Assembly (NCBI GenBank): GCA_016710165.1
Contig: JADJLJ010000001.1
Span: 1,426,001 to 1,490,000, forward strand
Origin: Chitinophagaceae bacterium
GTDB taxonomy: Bacteria; Bacteroidota; Bacteroidia; Chitinophagales; Chitinophagaceae
Direction of reading: 5' to 3'
DNA length: 64,000 nucleotides
Below, one piece after another: positions 37,826-47,466 of this stretch. A program made the position numbers and the translations under genes. Under the pieces are notes generated by a model. The model did not search any database. It saw only the letters and a program-made list of their open reading frames with translations, and was not told where the DNA came from. Every line of letters begins with the position of its first letter. Positions within the stretch are counted from its first letter, which is position 1.

Positions 37826-38536
37826 TTATTCCAGTATCTTGACTTCTGTTCTCCGGTTCTGCGCCCGGCCTTCGGCTGTTTTGTTATCGGCTACAGGCAC
37901 AGTAAAACCATATCCTTTGGCCGTTAACCTGTTTGGATCGATCCCTTTGGCGATAAGATAGTTTCGCACCGTGTTGGCCCTTGCTTCAGACAATACCTGG
38001 TTACTTTTTGCCGTGCCTACATTGTCGGTGTGGCCCTGTATCTCGATCCGCTCATCTTCTTTTCTCACCAGGTACGAAACCAGTTCATCCAGCACCGGAA
38101 ATGCTTCAGGTAAAAGATCGGCTTTGCCGGTCTCAAAATTACAATCCTCCAGCACAAAGCTCTTTGCCGGCAGGAACTGGATATCTATTTTAAAAGGATT
38201 CTTATAATAGGCATTTCCTGTTAAGGCTGGAATATCCAGCACATTATAACTGGTAGAGTCTTTGAACCCGAGAATGAACAGCTCGTACTTATCTCCTGCC
38301 GGAAGCCGCACAGAGAATCTCCCGGTTGAATCCGTTAATCCCTGGTATTCCCTTCCGTTCGCAAAACTTCTGAAAATAACGATCTCGTGGGGAAGGATGT
38401 TATTCCTGAAGTCCGTCATCTTCACATCTACCGGGGCATCTTTGGGTATGTTGGCATTTTGAACATTTCCGTTCTGGCAAAAAGCCATGAACGGCATCAG
38501 TAATGATACCAGAGCGTAAAATAATTTTTGCTTCAT
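37826..38536 (-). CDS. OmpA-family lipoprotein-like outer-membrane protein
   Basis: 236 residues. A signal peptide (MKQKLFYALVSLLMPFMAFC) is followed by a carboxypeptidase-regulatory-like beta domain at about 35-115 (GLTDSTGRFSVRLPAGDKYEL). The C-terminal OmpA domain has FETGKADLLPEAFPVLDELV, IEIQGHTDNVG, LSEARANTVRNYLIAKGI and the final NRRTEVKILE. The Asp/Arg pair that binds diaminopimelate is present, so it probably anchors to peptidoglycan. It is convergent with rpsA. Confidence 0.9.
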   Translation of the reverse strand: MKQKLFYALVSLLMPFMAFCQNGNVQNANIPKDAPVDVKMTDFRNNILPHEIVIFRSFANGREYQGLTDSTGRFSVRLPAGDKYELFILGFKDSTSYNVLDIPALTGNAYYKNPFKIDIQFLPAKSFVLEDCNFETGKADLLPEAFPVLDELVSYLVRKEDERIEIQGHTDNVGTAKSNQVLSEARANTVRNYLIAKGIDPNRLTAKGYGFTVPVADNKTAEGRAQNRRTEVKILE

Positions 38537-38644
38537 TGCACAAAGAATTTTAGTTGATTTAAAGATAATTATTAAAAATAACTTTATGGTTTTTTTAATT
38601 ATTGTGCCGCTCTCCGTTTTTTTTGTTAACCGGTGGTGAAGGGG

Positions 38645-39784
38645 TTAAAGCCGCTGCTGCAGCCTTAGAACCATTTCGCTCTTCCAGGCGGAAAAATCAC
38701 CCGAAAGGATATGCTTTCTTGCCTCATGCACGAGCCAGCAGTAAAAGGCCAGGTTATGTACACTGGCAATGGTAAGCCCCAGTATCTCCTTCGCCTTTAT
38801 CAAGTGACGCAGGTACGCTTTGCTGTAAAAATTACTTACTTCACAATCAATGCCGTCGTCAAGCACAGAAAAATCCCTTTCCCATTTTTTATTATCGATA
38901 TTGATCACCCCGTTGCTGGTGAACAGCATCGCATTGCGGCCATTACGGGTGGGCATCACACAGTCAAACATATCCACCCCCAGCGCAATGGATTCCAGGA
39001 TATTCCAGGGTGTTCCTACGCCCATCAGGTAACGGGGTTTTTGTGCCGGAAGCATATCGCAGCATAGCTCCGTGAACTCATACATCATTTCCACAGGCTC
39101 CCCCACGCTCAATCCACCGATGGCATTACCGGTTGCATTCTTTGAAGCAACAAATTCTGCCGATGCGCTGCGCAGGTCTTTATACGTACTTCCCTGTACG
39201 ATCGGAAACAGGTTTTGTGTGTATCCATATTTATCGGGTGTTTCGCTGAATCGGTTGATACACCTGTCCAGCCAGCGGTGTGTAAGCTCCATGCTTTTTT
39301 TTGCATACGCATAATCGCTGGGATAGGGCGGGCATTCATCAAAGGCCATGATGATGTCACCGCCGATCACCCGTTGTATATCCACTACACGCTCGGGGGT
39401 AAACAGGTGTTTGCTTCCATCGATATGGCTCTGAAACAGGGCCCCTTCTTCATTAAGTTTGCGGTTGTTCGCCAATGAAAAGACCTGGTATCCGCCGCTG
39501 TCGGTAAGTATGGGTTTATTCCATCCATTGAATTTATGAAGACCCCCGGCGGCTTCCAGGGTCTCCAGCCCCGGGCGCAGGTAAAGATGATAGGTATTTC
39601 CCAGGATTATCTGTGCTTTCACATCCGTATGCAACTGTTGCTGCGTAACAGCCTTCACACTGCCCACCGTTCCCACCGGCATAAAAACGGGAGTTGATAT
39701 CTCACCATGATCGGTTGTTATTCTTCCCACTCTTGCCCTGGTTTGAGCATCGGTATGTTGCAGATCAAATTGTAGTGCCGCCAT
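38645..39784 (-). CDS. tgt: queuine tRNA-guanine transglycosylase
   Basis: 379 residues. It exchanges guanine-34 for preQ1 in tRNA with GUN anticodons. Motifs: STPVFMPVGTVGSVKAV, ILTDSGGYQVFSL (nucleophile-side Asp), DIIMAFDECPPYP, GGLSVGEP and RYLMGVGTPWNILE. The C-terminal Cys/His zinc cluster is not fully visible (FDCVMPTRNGRNAMLFT, then EVSNFYSKAYLRHLI where CxC..C would lie, and HNLAFYCWL). Zinc ligands look reduced. Transcribed divergently from the glycosyltransferase. Confidence 0.95.
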   Translation of the reverse strand: MAALQFDLQHTDAQTRARVGRITTDHGEISTPVFMPVGTVGSVKAVTQQQLHTDVKAQIILGNTYHLYLRPGLETLEAAGGLHKFNGWNKPILTDSGGYQVFSLANNRKLNEEGALFQSHIDGSKHLFTPERVVDIQRVIGGDIIMAFDECPPYPSDYAYAKKSMELTHRWLDRCINRFSETPDKYGYTQNLFPIVQGSTYKDLRSASAEFVASKNATGNAIGGLSVGEPVEMMYEFTELCCDMLPAQKPRYLMGVGTPWNILESIALGVDMFDCVMPTRNGRNAMLFTSNGVINIDNKKWERDFSVLDDGIDCEVSNFYSKAYLRHLIKAKEILGLTIASVHNLAFYCWLVHEARKHILSGDFSAWKSEMVLRLQQRL

Positions 39785-39896
39785 AGATCCGTTTGAAGTT
39801 TGGTGTTTAGGGTTTGATGTTGATTGCTGTATGTGCCCGGTTTATCCTGAAAATTTTGATCATAGTTTCCTTCTTTCCATTCCTTATTTTTGCCCA

Positions 39897-41018
39897 ATGA
39901 ATTTTACCCCATACTGGCAAACACTGTTTTATGTTTTTTGTTTCATCACCCTGGTCCAGGTTTTCTACTACCTGTACTTTTTCCTCCGGCTGGCAATGTA
40001 TAAACCTAAACCTAAGACCATTTCCCAAACCCACCCGGTATCGGTAATTGTTTGTGCACGGGATGAAGCAGCAAATTTAGTGAAAAATCTACCGGGGGTG
40101 CTTATCCAGCAATACCGCACTACGCATGAAGTGATCGTGGTAGACGACAATTCCTTTGATGACACCAAATACCTGCTGGAAGAATTTCAGAAGAGCTATA
40201 AACAACTCCATGCCGTGCAGCTAAAGCAGGAGGCCAAATTCATTCCAGGTAAAAAATTTCCGCTGAGCGTAGGTATAAAAACAGCCAAATACGAAATTGT
40301 GCTGCTTACAGACGCCGATTGTGTTCCTGCCAGCGAATTCTGGATCGAAAAAATGCAGGAGACCTATGGTGCCGATACGGAGATCGTGCTCGGATACGGT
40401 GCTTTTCATAAAAGAAAAGGACTTCTGAACAAGCTGATCCGGTGGGAGACCTTTCATACAGCCCTGCAATATCTTTCCTACGCACTGGCCGGAACGCCGT
40501 ACATGGGTGTTGGACGTAACCTGAGTTATAAAAAATCGGTCTTCTTCCGTAATAAAGGGTTCACATCTCACAACCATATACCCAGCGGGGATGATGATCT
40601 TTTCATTAATAAATCCGCTACCAGGTACAATACCCGGATCAATATTGATAAAGATGCATTCACCTTAAGTTCCCCGGCAAAAACCTGGGGGCAATGGATA
40701 AAGCAGAAGAACCGGCATTACAGTACCGGTAAATATTACAAGACATCACATAAGTTTTTGCTGGGCCTTTATTCCATTACCCATTTTCTTTTTTATCCCC
40801 TGCTGGTGCTCGGTCTTATATTTTACAACTGGCAATATGCATTGATCGTTTTCGGTGTGCGGTTTCTTATACAGGCAATTGTCTTATACCCCGGCATGAA
40901 AAAACTGAATGAAAAAGACCTTTACCCCTGGTTCTTATTTATTGATATCTGGATGTTCTTTTACTATCTCATCTTTGTGCCATCCATTTTTAAAAAACCA
41001 AAAAAACAATGGAAATAA
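39897..41018 (+). CDS. family 2 glycosyltransferase, membrane-associated
   Basis: 373 residues from the ATG at 39897. An N-terminal membrane segment (TLFYVFCFITLVQVFYYLYFFL) precedes the GT-A domain with VSVIVCARDEAANL, EVIVVDDNSFDDTKYLL and the metal-binding LLTDADCVP. At the end lie RHYSTGKYYKTSHKFLLGLY and three membrane segments. The fold is that of cell-surface polysaccharide or lipid glycosyltransferases. Donor and acceptor are unknown. It overlaps rsmG by 10 bp, so the two are co-transcribed. Confidence 0.87.
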   Translation: MNFTPYWQTLFYVFCFITLVQVFYYLYFFLRLAMYKPKPKTISQTHPVSVIVCARDEAANLVKNLPGVLIQQYRTTHEVIVVDDNSFDDTKYLLEEFQKSYKQLHAVQLKQEAKFIPGKKFPLSVGIKTAKYEIVLLTDADCVPASEFWIEKMQETYGADTEIVLGYGAFHKRKGLLNKLIRWETFHTALQYLSYALAGTPYMGVGRNLSYKKSVFFRNKGFTSHNHIPSGDDDLFINKSATRYNTRINIDKDAFTLSSPAKTWGQWIKQKNRHYSTGKYYKTSHKFLLGLYSITHFLFYPLLVLGLIFYNWQYALIVFGVRFLIQAIVLYPGMKKLNEKDLYPWFLFIDIWMFFYYLIFVPSIFKKPKKQWK

Positions 41019-41644
41019 TAACCCGTTATTTTTCTGACTTTTCGGAAGAACAGTTAAAACAACTGGGTGCATTAAAAGATCTTTACCAGGACTGGAATGC
41101 CAGGATAAATGTCATCTCCCGGAAAGACATGGACAATTTTTACGAACACCATGTGCTGCATTCGCTTGCTATTGCCACCACATTCCGGTTTACAAAAAAC
41201 ATGGAAGTGATGGACCTTGGATGCGGTGGCGGGTTCCCCGGTATCCCGCTTGCCATTTTTTTCCCGGAAACGGATTTTCACCTGGTTGACAGCATCAATA
41301 AAAAACTGAACGTGGTAACGGAGATTTCACAGGCCATCGGGCTTAAGAACATTACCACACAACACAGCCGTGCCGAAGATATCAGGGGCAGGAAGTTTGA
41401 TGCCGTTGTTTCCCGTGCTGTGGCCCCTCTTAAAGACCTTTGGGCCTGGAGCAAGCCCCTTATCCGTAAGAACACGGGGCAAAAAGAAACGGATGTACCC
41501 AATGGCCTGGTATGCCTGAAGGGTGGCGACCTGGCCCGGGAGATCTTTGAAAGTGGTTGTAAACCAATGGTTTGGGAAATAGAAAAGTTATTTTCCGAAG
41601 AATTCTTTAGAGAAAAGTATATGTTATACGTGCCGTTGAAGTAA
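41009..41644 (+). CDS. rsmG: 16S rRNA (guanine-527-N7)-methyltransferase
   Basis: 211 residues. The Rossmann SAM site is VMDLGCGGGFPGIPLAI, followed by HLVDSINKKLNVV, RAED and SRAVAPL, which are characteristic of RsmG (GidB). It methylates G527 of 16S rRNA. The start overlaps the glycosyltransferase stop region by 10 bp, so translation is likely coupled. Ends LYVPLK. Confidence 0.95.
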   Translation: MEIITRYFSDFSEEQLKQLGALKDLYQDWNARINVISRKDMDNFYEHHVLHSLAIATTFRFTKNMEVMDLGCGGGFPGIPLAIFFPETDFHLVDSINKKLNVVTEISQAIGLKNITTQHSRAEDIRGRKFDAVVSRAVAPLKDLWAWSKPLIRKNTGQKETDVPNGLVCLKGGDLAREIFESGCKPMVWEIEKLFSEEFFREKYMLYVPLK

Positions 41645-41703
41645 CTTTCACCTACCACTTTGTGGTATTGTTTATCCTGCCATAAAAAGCCACTTTTGCA
41701 TCT

Positions 41704-42351
41704 ATGAACAGATCGGTAGCAATAGTAGAAGACAACAGCGACATACGGCTTGCCCTGGAGCAGATCATTGAGGGTTCGGCTGAATATACACTGGCCGGGT
41801 CCTGTGTAAACGGGGAAGAAGCCCTTGTAAAACTACCCATCTTAAATCCAAAGGTTGTTTTGATGGATATAGGACTGGGTGGCATAAGTGGCATTGAGGT
41901 GGTGAGGGAATTAAAAGCATCACATCCGGAAATACTTTTCATGATGTGTACCATTTACGATGAGGATGAAAAGATATTTGAAGCGCTGAGCGCCGGTGCA
42001 AGCGGGTACATCTTAAAAAAGACATCTCCTTCAAAATTACTGGAAGGAATTACAGAACTGATCGAAGGCGGGGCGCCCATGAGCAGCCAGATAGCCAGGA
42101 AGGTCGTAGCCGCTTTTCAAAGCAAGCCGGCGGTTGTTACTTCCGCTACGGCAATTGGATCTGCACTGGATGTATTATCAAAAAGAGAGAACGAGATACT
42201 GGAAATGCTTTCCACCGGGTTATTGTATAAAGAGATCTCTGATAAACTTAGCATCAGTTCTGAAACGGTCCGCAAGCATGTGTATCACATTTACGAGAAA
42301 CTGCACGTAAGCAACCGCATTGAAGCGGTGAATAAATATTTTGGGCGCTGA
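41704..42351 (+). CDS. LuxR/NarL-family response regulator
   Basis: 215 residues. The receiver domain has Asp10/Asp11 region EDNSDIRL, phosphoacceptor Asp in VLMDIGLGGISG, and Lys in YILKKTSP. The C-terminal GerE helix-turn-helix is LSKRENEILEMLSTGLLYKE with SSETVRKHVYHIYEKL. A DNA-binding transcription regulator; no sensor kinase is adjacent, so its partner is elsewhere. It ends at a hairpin at 42374. Confidence 0.93.
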   Translation: MNRSVAIVEDNSDIRLALEQIIEGSAEYTLAGSCVNGEEALVKLPILNPKVVLMDIGLGGISGIEVVRELKASHPEILFMMCTIYDEDEKIFEALSAGASGYILKKTSPSKLLEGITELIEGGAPMSSQIARKVVAAFQSKPAVVTSATAIGSALDVLSKRENEILEMLSTGLLYKEISDKLSISSETVRKHVYHIYEKLHVSNRIEAVNKYFGR

Positions 42352-42373
42352 GCCTCTATTCCAAACAAGCACA

Positions 42374-42411
42374 TAAGATCAAACCCCGGAAAATACCGGG
42401 GTTTGATCTTA
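42374..42411. terminator. convergent hairpin terminator
   Basis: TAAGATCAAACCCCGG and its complement form a long stem around AAAATA, between the response regulator and the convergent GNAT gene. The poly-T tract is weak. Confidence 0.65.
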
Positions 42412-42930
42412 TAAGAACTTCCAGAACCAGTTATCCGTTTGGGGGGTATCGCCGATCGGGAAATAGTGCGTATGGCCGGAATTCTCAAACCCGTATTTCT
42501 GATAAAATTTCTGGGCCCGCAGGTTATGTTCCCAAACCCCAAGCCATACAACCTCGTAGCGGTTTTCCAGAGCATAATTCAATGTGAATTCCATTAATTC
42601 CCGGGCAATGCCTTTCCCGTGAAACTCCCGGATCACATAAATCCGTTTCAATTCCAGCGCCTTCCATTTTTTCATTAACGGAAACCCGCTGTAATCTTCC
42701 ATGAACTGGAGATAGCCAACCGGTATTCCATCTGCTTCCGCAAAAAAATAATGGTTCCCCGGGGTGCTTACCTCATCGGCCAGTTTGTTCTCATTGAAAT
42801 ACTGTTCAAGAAAACCCTGCATATCCGCTTCGGTACATGTGCCCGTAAATGTGTCGTAAAAGGTTTGTTTTGCCATCGCTGATAATACAACGGCATCCTC
42901 AATAACCAATTTCCTGATCTTTATTTCCAT
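42409..42930 (-). CDS. GNAT-family N-acetyltransferase
   Basis: 173 residues. The acetyl-CoA motif A is ALELKRIYVIREFHGKGIARELMEFTL (the R/Q-x-x-G-x-G/A type), with VWLGVWEHNLRAQKFYQKYGF as motif B. The sequence resembles the YjdJ/spermidine-like acetyltransferases. The substrate is unknown. It follows the M1 peptidase by 9 bp, so they are probably co-transcribed. Confidence 0.9.
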   Translation of the reverse strand: MEIKIRKLVIEDAVVLSAMAKQTFYDTFTGTCTEADMQGFLEQYFNENKLADEVSTPGNHYFFAEADGIPVGYLQFMEDYSGFPLMKKWKALELKRIYVIREFHGKGIARELMEFTLNYALENRYEVVWLGVWEHNLRAQKFYQKYGFENSGHTHYFPIGDTPQTDNWFWKFL

Positions 42931-42939
42931 ATATACGGG

Positions 42940-44868
42940 TTACCAGTTCAGCTCCAGCAAATTGTTTTTCCGGTCAACATCAGCCATTCTTTTCGAAGGA
43001 TCGATCTCAACTGCTTTTATATCCATAAGCCTTTTCTTCATTTCAACAATATAGGTTGGATGTGTCCACCTCCATTCGTCCGCTATTTCCCTTTTCTGCG
43101 ATCCATTCTCATTAGGTTTTACCCCGAACATCAGGTTCAATGGCACATATACCATTTCGGTACTGCCGTCTTTAAAGGTCAGCTGCAGGTCGATGGGCAT
43201 GGGCATTTGTCCAACCCGGCGCAGCCTGATCCGGGAAACGCCGCTTTCTTCCCAGAGGCTGTCGATCTTGTAATCAATTGTTTTGGTGGTATTCACCCAG
43301 TATTCTTTGTACCAGTCCAATTGAATACCACTCACCTGTTCAGCTACGCGGATAAGATCATTTGAATTGGGATGTTTGAAACGCCATTGTTTATAATATT
43401 CCAGCAGGATCCTGTTCCTTACGTCGGCACCTACTATATATCCCAACTGCTCCATGAACACTTCTCCCTTGGAATAGGCTGCAACACCATATCCATAATT
43501 TGAATTGTAGTGATCGCTGTGTGTGGTCATTGGTTCTTCAAAACCGCTTTTGGCCAGCGAAAAATAACCGGCATACGCACTGCCGTGATCTTCGGGAGAG
43601 ATATCCACCAGGTCTTTCAGGTTTTTATTGTTCGGATTCCTTTGCAAAGCCTCCCGGAACCCCTGGAGGGATGATTTTTTATTGTAGAATTTAGTAACCA
43701 GGTCTTCTGCGTAACTGGTAAATCCTTCATCCATCCAGGCATACAAACTTTCGTTGGTACCCAGCATCATCTGGTACCAGCTGTGCAGCCACTCATGAAA
43801 AACGGTACCAAGGCCCGGACCGATCAACAGGGTCGCCATGGGATATTCCATTCCGCCGTCACCACCCTGGATAAAAGAATACTGTGGATACGGATACTTC
43901 CCAAAATTAGATTCAATGAACGGCAATGCCGTTACTGCGGCCGACAGCACTTTTTCCCAGGCTGAATCGTTTTTGGCATTATCGGCTTTGTAATTGTAAA
44001 GCACGTGCAGGGTGGGACCATCAGGTATTTTCCGGGCCAGGTGTTTATAATCGGGATCTGCTGCCCAAACAAAATCATGGATATTCGTACCTATAAAATG
44101 CCAGGTCCTTTTCTCCTTTGCCGTTGGCTTTAATTCAGAGCCGGGTGTATCATACCCCCAGCCAATTTCATTTGCATTTACCAACACTCCCGTGCCGCCC
44201 AACTTGTAGTTTTTATCAATGTTGATGGTTACATCAAAGTCGCCCCAAACGCCATAAAATTCTCTTGCGATATAAGGTGTGGGGTGCCAGCCTTCATAAT
44301 CATACTCACACATTTTTGGATACCACTGGCTCATGCTGTAACGGACACCTGTGGTCGGGTTATCCCTTCCGCTCCGGCGTATCTGCAAAGGGACCTGAGC
44401 CTCAAACTCCATTTCAAAGATCACTTTACCCTTTGCAGCGATCGGTTTTGTAAGGTTCACTTCAAGTATGGTCTCATGGTACCTGAAAGGCTGGGCAACA
44501 CCATTCATCTTCAGTGAAACGACCTTCTGGTAACCGATCTCCTCTTCTTTCAGTTTTGATATCCTGTCCCTTACCCTCCCATCCCAGTCGGGCCGGCCAC
44601 CCACCATAACCTTTCCCAGTTCCTGGCTTCTTATATCCATGCTGCTACCCGGCTGAAAGGCATTGAAGTAAAGGTGATAAAACACTTTTTTTAAAACATC
44701 CGGGGAATTATTTGTGTATTCCAACCTCTGTTTTCCCCTGAACCGGTTGGTATTTACATCCATGTCAATATTCATGTTGTATTTAACCGCCTGTTGCCAG
44801 CGGCCGGGTTGAGCAAAGGAGAAGATCCCTGTTTAACAGGATAACCGCCAGGAGAAAAATTTCTTCAT
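42940..44868 (-). CDS. secreted M1-family metallopeptidase; signal peptide disrupted by two compensating shifts
   Basis: About 642 residues. The zinc site is HEWLH, with the third ligand Glu 18 residues later in WMDEGF; substrate motif GGDGGMEYP precedes it (variant of GxMEN). The catalytic body starts at 44775 (MNIDMDVNTNRFRGKQRLEY). Upstream, from the ATG at 44868, adding one T in the T5 run and removing one A from AAA gives MKKFFLLAVILLTGIFSFAQ then PGRWQQAVKYN, in frame with the body. As written, that frame meets a stop. I infer a normal secreted protein with two small sequence errors. A GNAT gene follows. Confidence 0.87.
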
Positions 44869-44910
44869 TTAAAATAATTTATTAGGGGTAAATTTCGGCA
44901 AAATAATGGT

Positions 44911-45597
44911 ATGAAAAACATAAAACTGATAAATGGCTATCCCTTTACAAGATACAGCAGGGACCTCTACAGCACGGATGAAATGACCGGCCGGTCTGCA
45001 TCCTTTGCAGCCTGGATGGATAAGCGGAGAACATGCCGGGATTTTTCTGACAGGCCCGTACCCAGGGAAGTAATTGAAAACATCATATGGGCTGCATCCA
45101 CCGCTCCGAGTGGTGCCCATAAACAACCCTGGACCTTTTGCGTGGTAAGCGACCCCGGAATAAAATCTCAAATAAGGATGGCTGCTGAAAAAGAAGAAAA
45201 AGAAAGCTATGAAGGAAGAATGAGTCCGGAATGGCTGAAAGACCTTGCTCCCATCGGCACCGGCTGGGAAAAACCTTTTTTAGAGACTGCCCCGTATTTA
45301 CTGATTGTTTTTAAACGCAGCTATGAATTTGAGAACAATGGCTTTAAGCACCAGAATTATTATGTGACTGAAAGTGTCGGGTTAGCCTGCGGGTTTTTAC
45401 TGGCCGCTGTTCACCATGCGGGCCTGGTGGCACTTACGCATACCCCTTCGCCCATGAATTTTTTAAGCAGGATACTCAACAGGCCCGAAAATGAAAAACC
45501 CTTTCTATTGATCCCGGTAGGTTTTCCGGCAGATGAATGCTGGGTGCCTGACCTGAAAAGAAAGGAGTTGAATGCGGTGGCCGAATTCTATGAATAG
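44911..45597 (+). CDS. nitroreductase-family flavoprotein
   Basis: 228 residues. FMN-binding segments DKRRTCRDFSDRPVPREVIE, ASTAPSGAHKQPWTF and VGLACGFLLAAVHHAGL are typical of the iodotyrosine deiodinase/BluB-like branch. The C terminus has PFLLIPVGFPADECWVPDLKRK. It reduces an unknown quinone, nitro or halogenated substrate with NAD(P)H. Its end abuts the convergent rsmI gene (adjacent stops, no terminator). Confidence 0.88.
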   Translation: MKNIKLINGYPFTRYSRDLYSTDEMTGRSASFAAWMDKRRTCRDFSDRPVPREVIENIIWAASTAPSGAHKQPWTFCVVSDPGIKSQIRMAAEKEEKESYEGRMSPEWLKDLAPIGTGWEKPFLETAPYLLIVFKRSYEFENNGFKHQNYYVTESVGLACGFLLAAVHHAGLVALTHTPSPMNFLSRILNRPENEKPFLLIPVGFPADECWVPDLKRKELNAVAEFYE

Positions 45598-46263
45598 TCA
45601 TTCTTTCCCTTCCACAACGATCACGATCTCTCCCTTTACAGGTTTTGTATTGAAATGATCATGTACCTCCTGCAAAGTTCCCCGCCTGTTCTCCTCAAAT
45701 TTTTTGGTAAGCTCCCGGCTTACACAGCACTGCCTCCCCGGGCCGAAGTACCCGATAAACTCATGGAGGGTCTTTATCAGCCGCATGGGGCTTTCATAAA
45801 AGATCATTGTCCGCTCTTCTTCAGCCAGTTTTTTCAACATCGTTTGTCTTCCTTTTTTCAAAGGAAGAAATCCTTCAAAACAAAAGCTGTTCATGGGAAG
45901 GCCGCTGTTTACCAATGCCGGAACAAACGCCGTGGCGCCGGGCAGGCATTCCACCCTGATATCATTCTTTATGCATTCCCTGACAAGCAAAAAAGCCGGG
46001 TCGCTGATACCGGGTGTGCCTGCATCGGTGACCAGGGCCATTGTTTTACCTCCAGCAAGCTGTTCTGTCAAATGGGCAAGTATCTTATGCTCATTATGCT
46101 GGTGATAAGGAGTTATTGGTTTCTGTACCTGGTAATGATTCAATAAAACAGTAGAGGTACGGGTATCTTCCGCAAGAATGAGATCAACAGATCTTAAAAC
46201 ATCAATGGCCCTGAATGTGATGTCGGCAAGATTACCTATGGGGGAAGGAACGATGTATAGCAT
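45598..46263 (-). CDS. rsmI: 16S rRNA (cytidine-1402-2'-O)-methyltransferase
   Basis: 221 residues. Starts MLYIVPSPIGNLADITFRAI, with LAEDTRTS, LVTDAGTPGISDPAFLLVRE and PGATAFVPALVNSGL, the tetrapyrrole-methylase-fold motifs of RsmI. A typical C-terminal domain follows (FYESPMRLIKTLHEF, KGEIVIVVEG). It methylates C1402 in the P site. It follows purS by about 120 bp. Confidence 0.94.
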   Translation of the reverse strand: MLYIVPSPIGNLADITFRAIDVLRSVDLILAEDTRTSTVLLNHYQVQKPITPYHQHNEHKILAHLTEQLAGGKTMALVTDAGTPGISDPAFLLVRECIKNDIRVECLPGATAFVPALVNSGLPMNSFCFEGFLPLKKGRQTMLKKLAEEERTMIFYESPMRLIKTLHEFIGYFGPGRQCCVSRELTKKFEENRRGTLQEVHDHFNTKPVKGEIVIVVEGKE

Positions 46264-46385
46264 GTTGAGGGGTTAAACTGATGCGGGATGCAGGATACAA
46301 GATACCGATGGGTTCAACCGGTGAAAAGCCCCGCCCTGATTCAGACTGGTTCCGGTAACCAGTTTCCTGTATCCAGGATCTGCTT

Positions 46386-46631
46386 TTACTTTATGGCTAC
46401 TTCAAACACTTCCATCACAGGATTGGCCAGTAGCTTTTTTGCAGCTTCTTCACCTGCTTCCATTGCCGCTTCCCTGCTGGCTGCATCCACCTGCAGATCG
46501 ATGTGCTTACCGATCCGTACATCGGAAATGGTATTCAATCCTAAATTCTGCAGGCCACCCATTACCGCTTTACCCTGCGGATCGAGAAGGTCTTTCAGGG
46601 GCATCACTTTTATCTGAACTGTAAATATCAT
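46386..46631 (-). CDS. purS: phosphoribosylformylglycinamidine synthase subunit PurS
   Basis: 81 residues. The small bridging subunit of the purL-purQ-purS complex in step 4 of purine synthesis. VMPLKDLLDPQGKAVMGGLQ and VRIGKHIDLQVDAAS are diagnostic. purQ and purL are not adjacent. Its start overlaps the pssA stop by 4 bp (ATGA), so it is translationally coupled to a phospholipid gene. Confidence 0.93.
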   Translation of the reverse strand: MIFTVQIKVMPLKDLLDPQGKAVMGGLQNLGLNTISDVRIGKHIDLQVDAASREAAMEAGEEAAKKLLANPVMEVFEVAIK

Positions 46632-47392
46632 GAGGAGGTTTGTTTAAAAAACAAAGATAAAATAATGTAAACGATAAATACGACCGGCACGGCCAGCCAA
46701 TGGAAAATAAATGCTGACAGGATGGCTACAACCAGTAAGATGATCTTGGGAAGATTCGTTTTGATCCCATAATCCTTAAACTTCAGCGCCATGATGGGCA
46801 GGTTACTCACCATAAGCCAGCTTAATACAATGATCACGACATACAGGATCCATTTATTAAAGAGTATATCTACCACCGGTTGTGTATGATCATTCCAGTA
46901 AATAAGCGGCAAGGAAGCAACTACCAGCCCTACTGCCGGAGTGGGTACCCCTTTAAAGCCGTAAGACTGTGAATCATCGATGTTGAATTTTGCCAGTCGC
47001 CACGCACCGGCAGCTGCCAGTATGAATGCCGGAACCAGCCAGATGACGGAAGCATTCAATCCATCCTCTTCACGTGCCATACTCATCCGCAGGAACTGGT
47101 ACAGGATCAGGGAAGGAGCCACACAGAAACTAACTACATCAGCCAGTGAGTCCAGCTGCTTTCCCATTTCCGAGGCTGCTTTGAACAGGCGGGCAACAAA
47201 TCCGTCCAGGAAATCCACCACCGCGGCAAGCCCGATGAACAAGGATGCCATCCATATTTTTTCGGGTATGTCGATCAACTGGCTTCCATCTTCTGCATAT
47301 TGTATAACGATCCCGTTCTGCAGGATCGCTACAATGGCAAGGCAGCCGAATACGAGGTTAAGTAAAGTAAATAAGTTTGGGATTTGCTTCAT
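46628..47392 (-). CDS. pssA: CDP-diacylglycerol-serine O-phosphatidyltransferase
   Basis: 254 residues. The CDP-alcohol phosphatidyltransferase motif DGX2ARX8GX3DX3D is visible as DGFVARLFKAASEMGKQLDS followed by LADVVSF. Six or more membrane segments are present. It makes phosphatidylserine, the precursor of phosphatidylethanolamine, in the inner membrane. No psd gene is adjacent. The upstream gene is pepP. Confidence 0.93.
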   Translation of the reverse strand: MKQIPNLFTLLNLVFGCLAIVAILQNGIVIQYAEDGSQLIDIPEKIWMASLFIGLAAVVDFLDGFVARLFKAASEMGKQLDSLADVVSFCVAPSLILYQFLRMSMAREEDGLNASVIWLVPAFILAAAGAWRLAKFNIDDSQSYGFKGVPTPAVGLVVASLPLIYWNDHTQPVVDILFNKWILYVVIIVLSWLMVSNLPIMALKFKDYGIKTNLPKIILLVVAILSAFIFHWLAVPVVFIVYIILSLFFKQTSS

Positions 47393-47466
47393 TAACTATC
47401 TTTTGAAAATTCGAAAATGGGTAATCTGAAGATTGGTCAACACTTTCAAATTGATTCATTTTCAAA

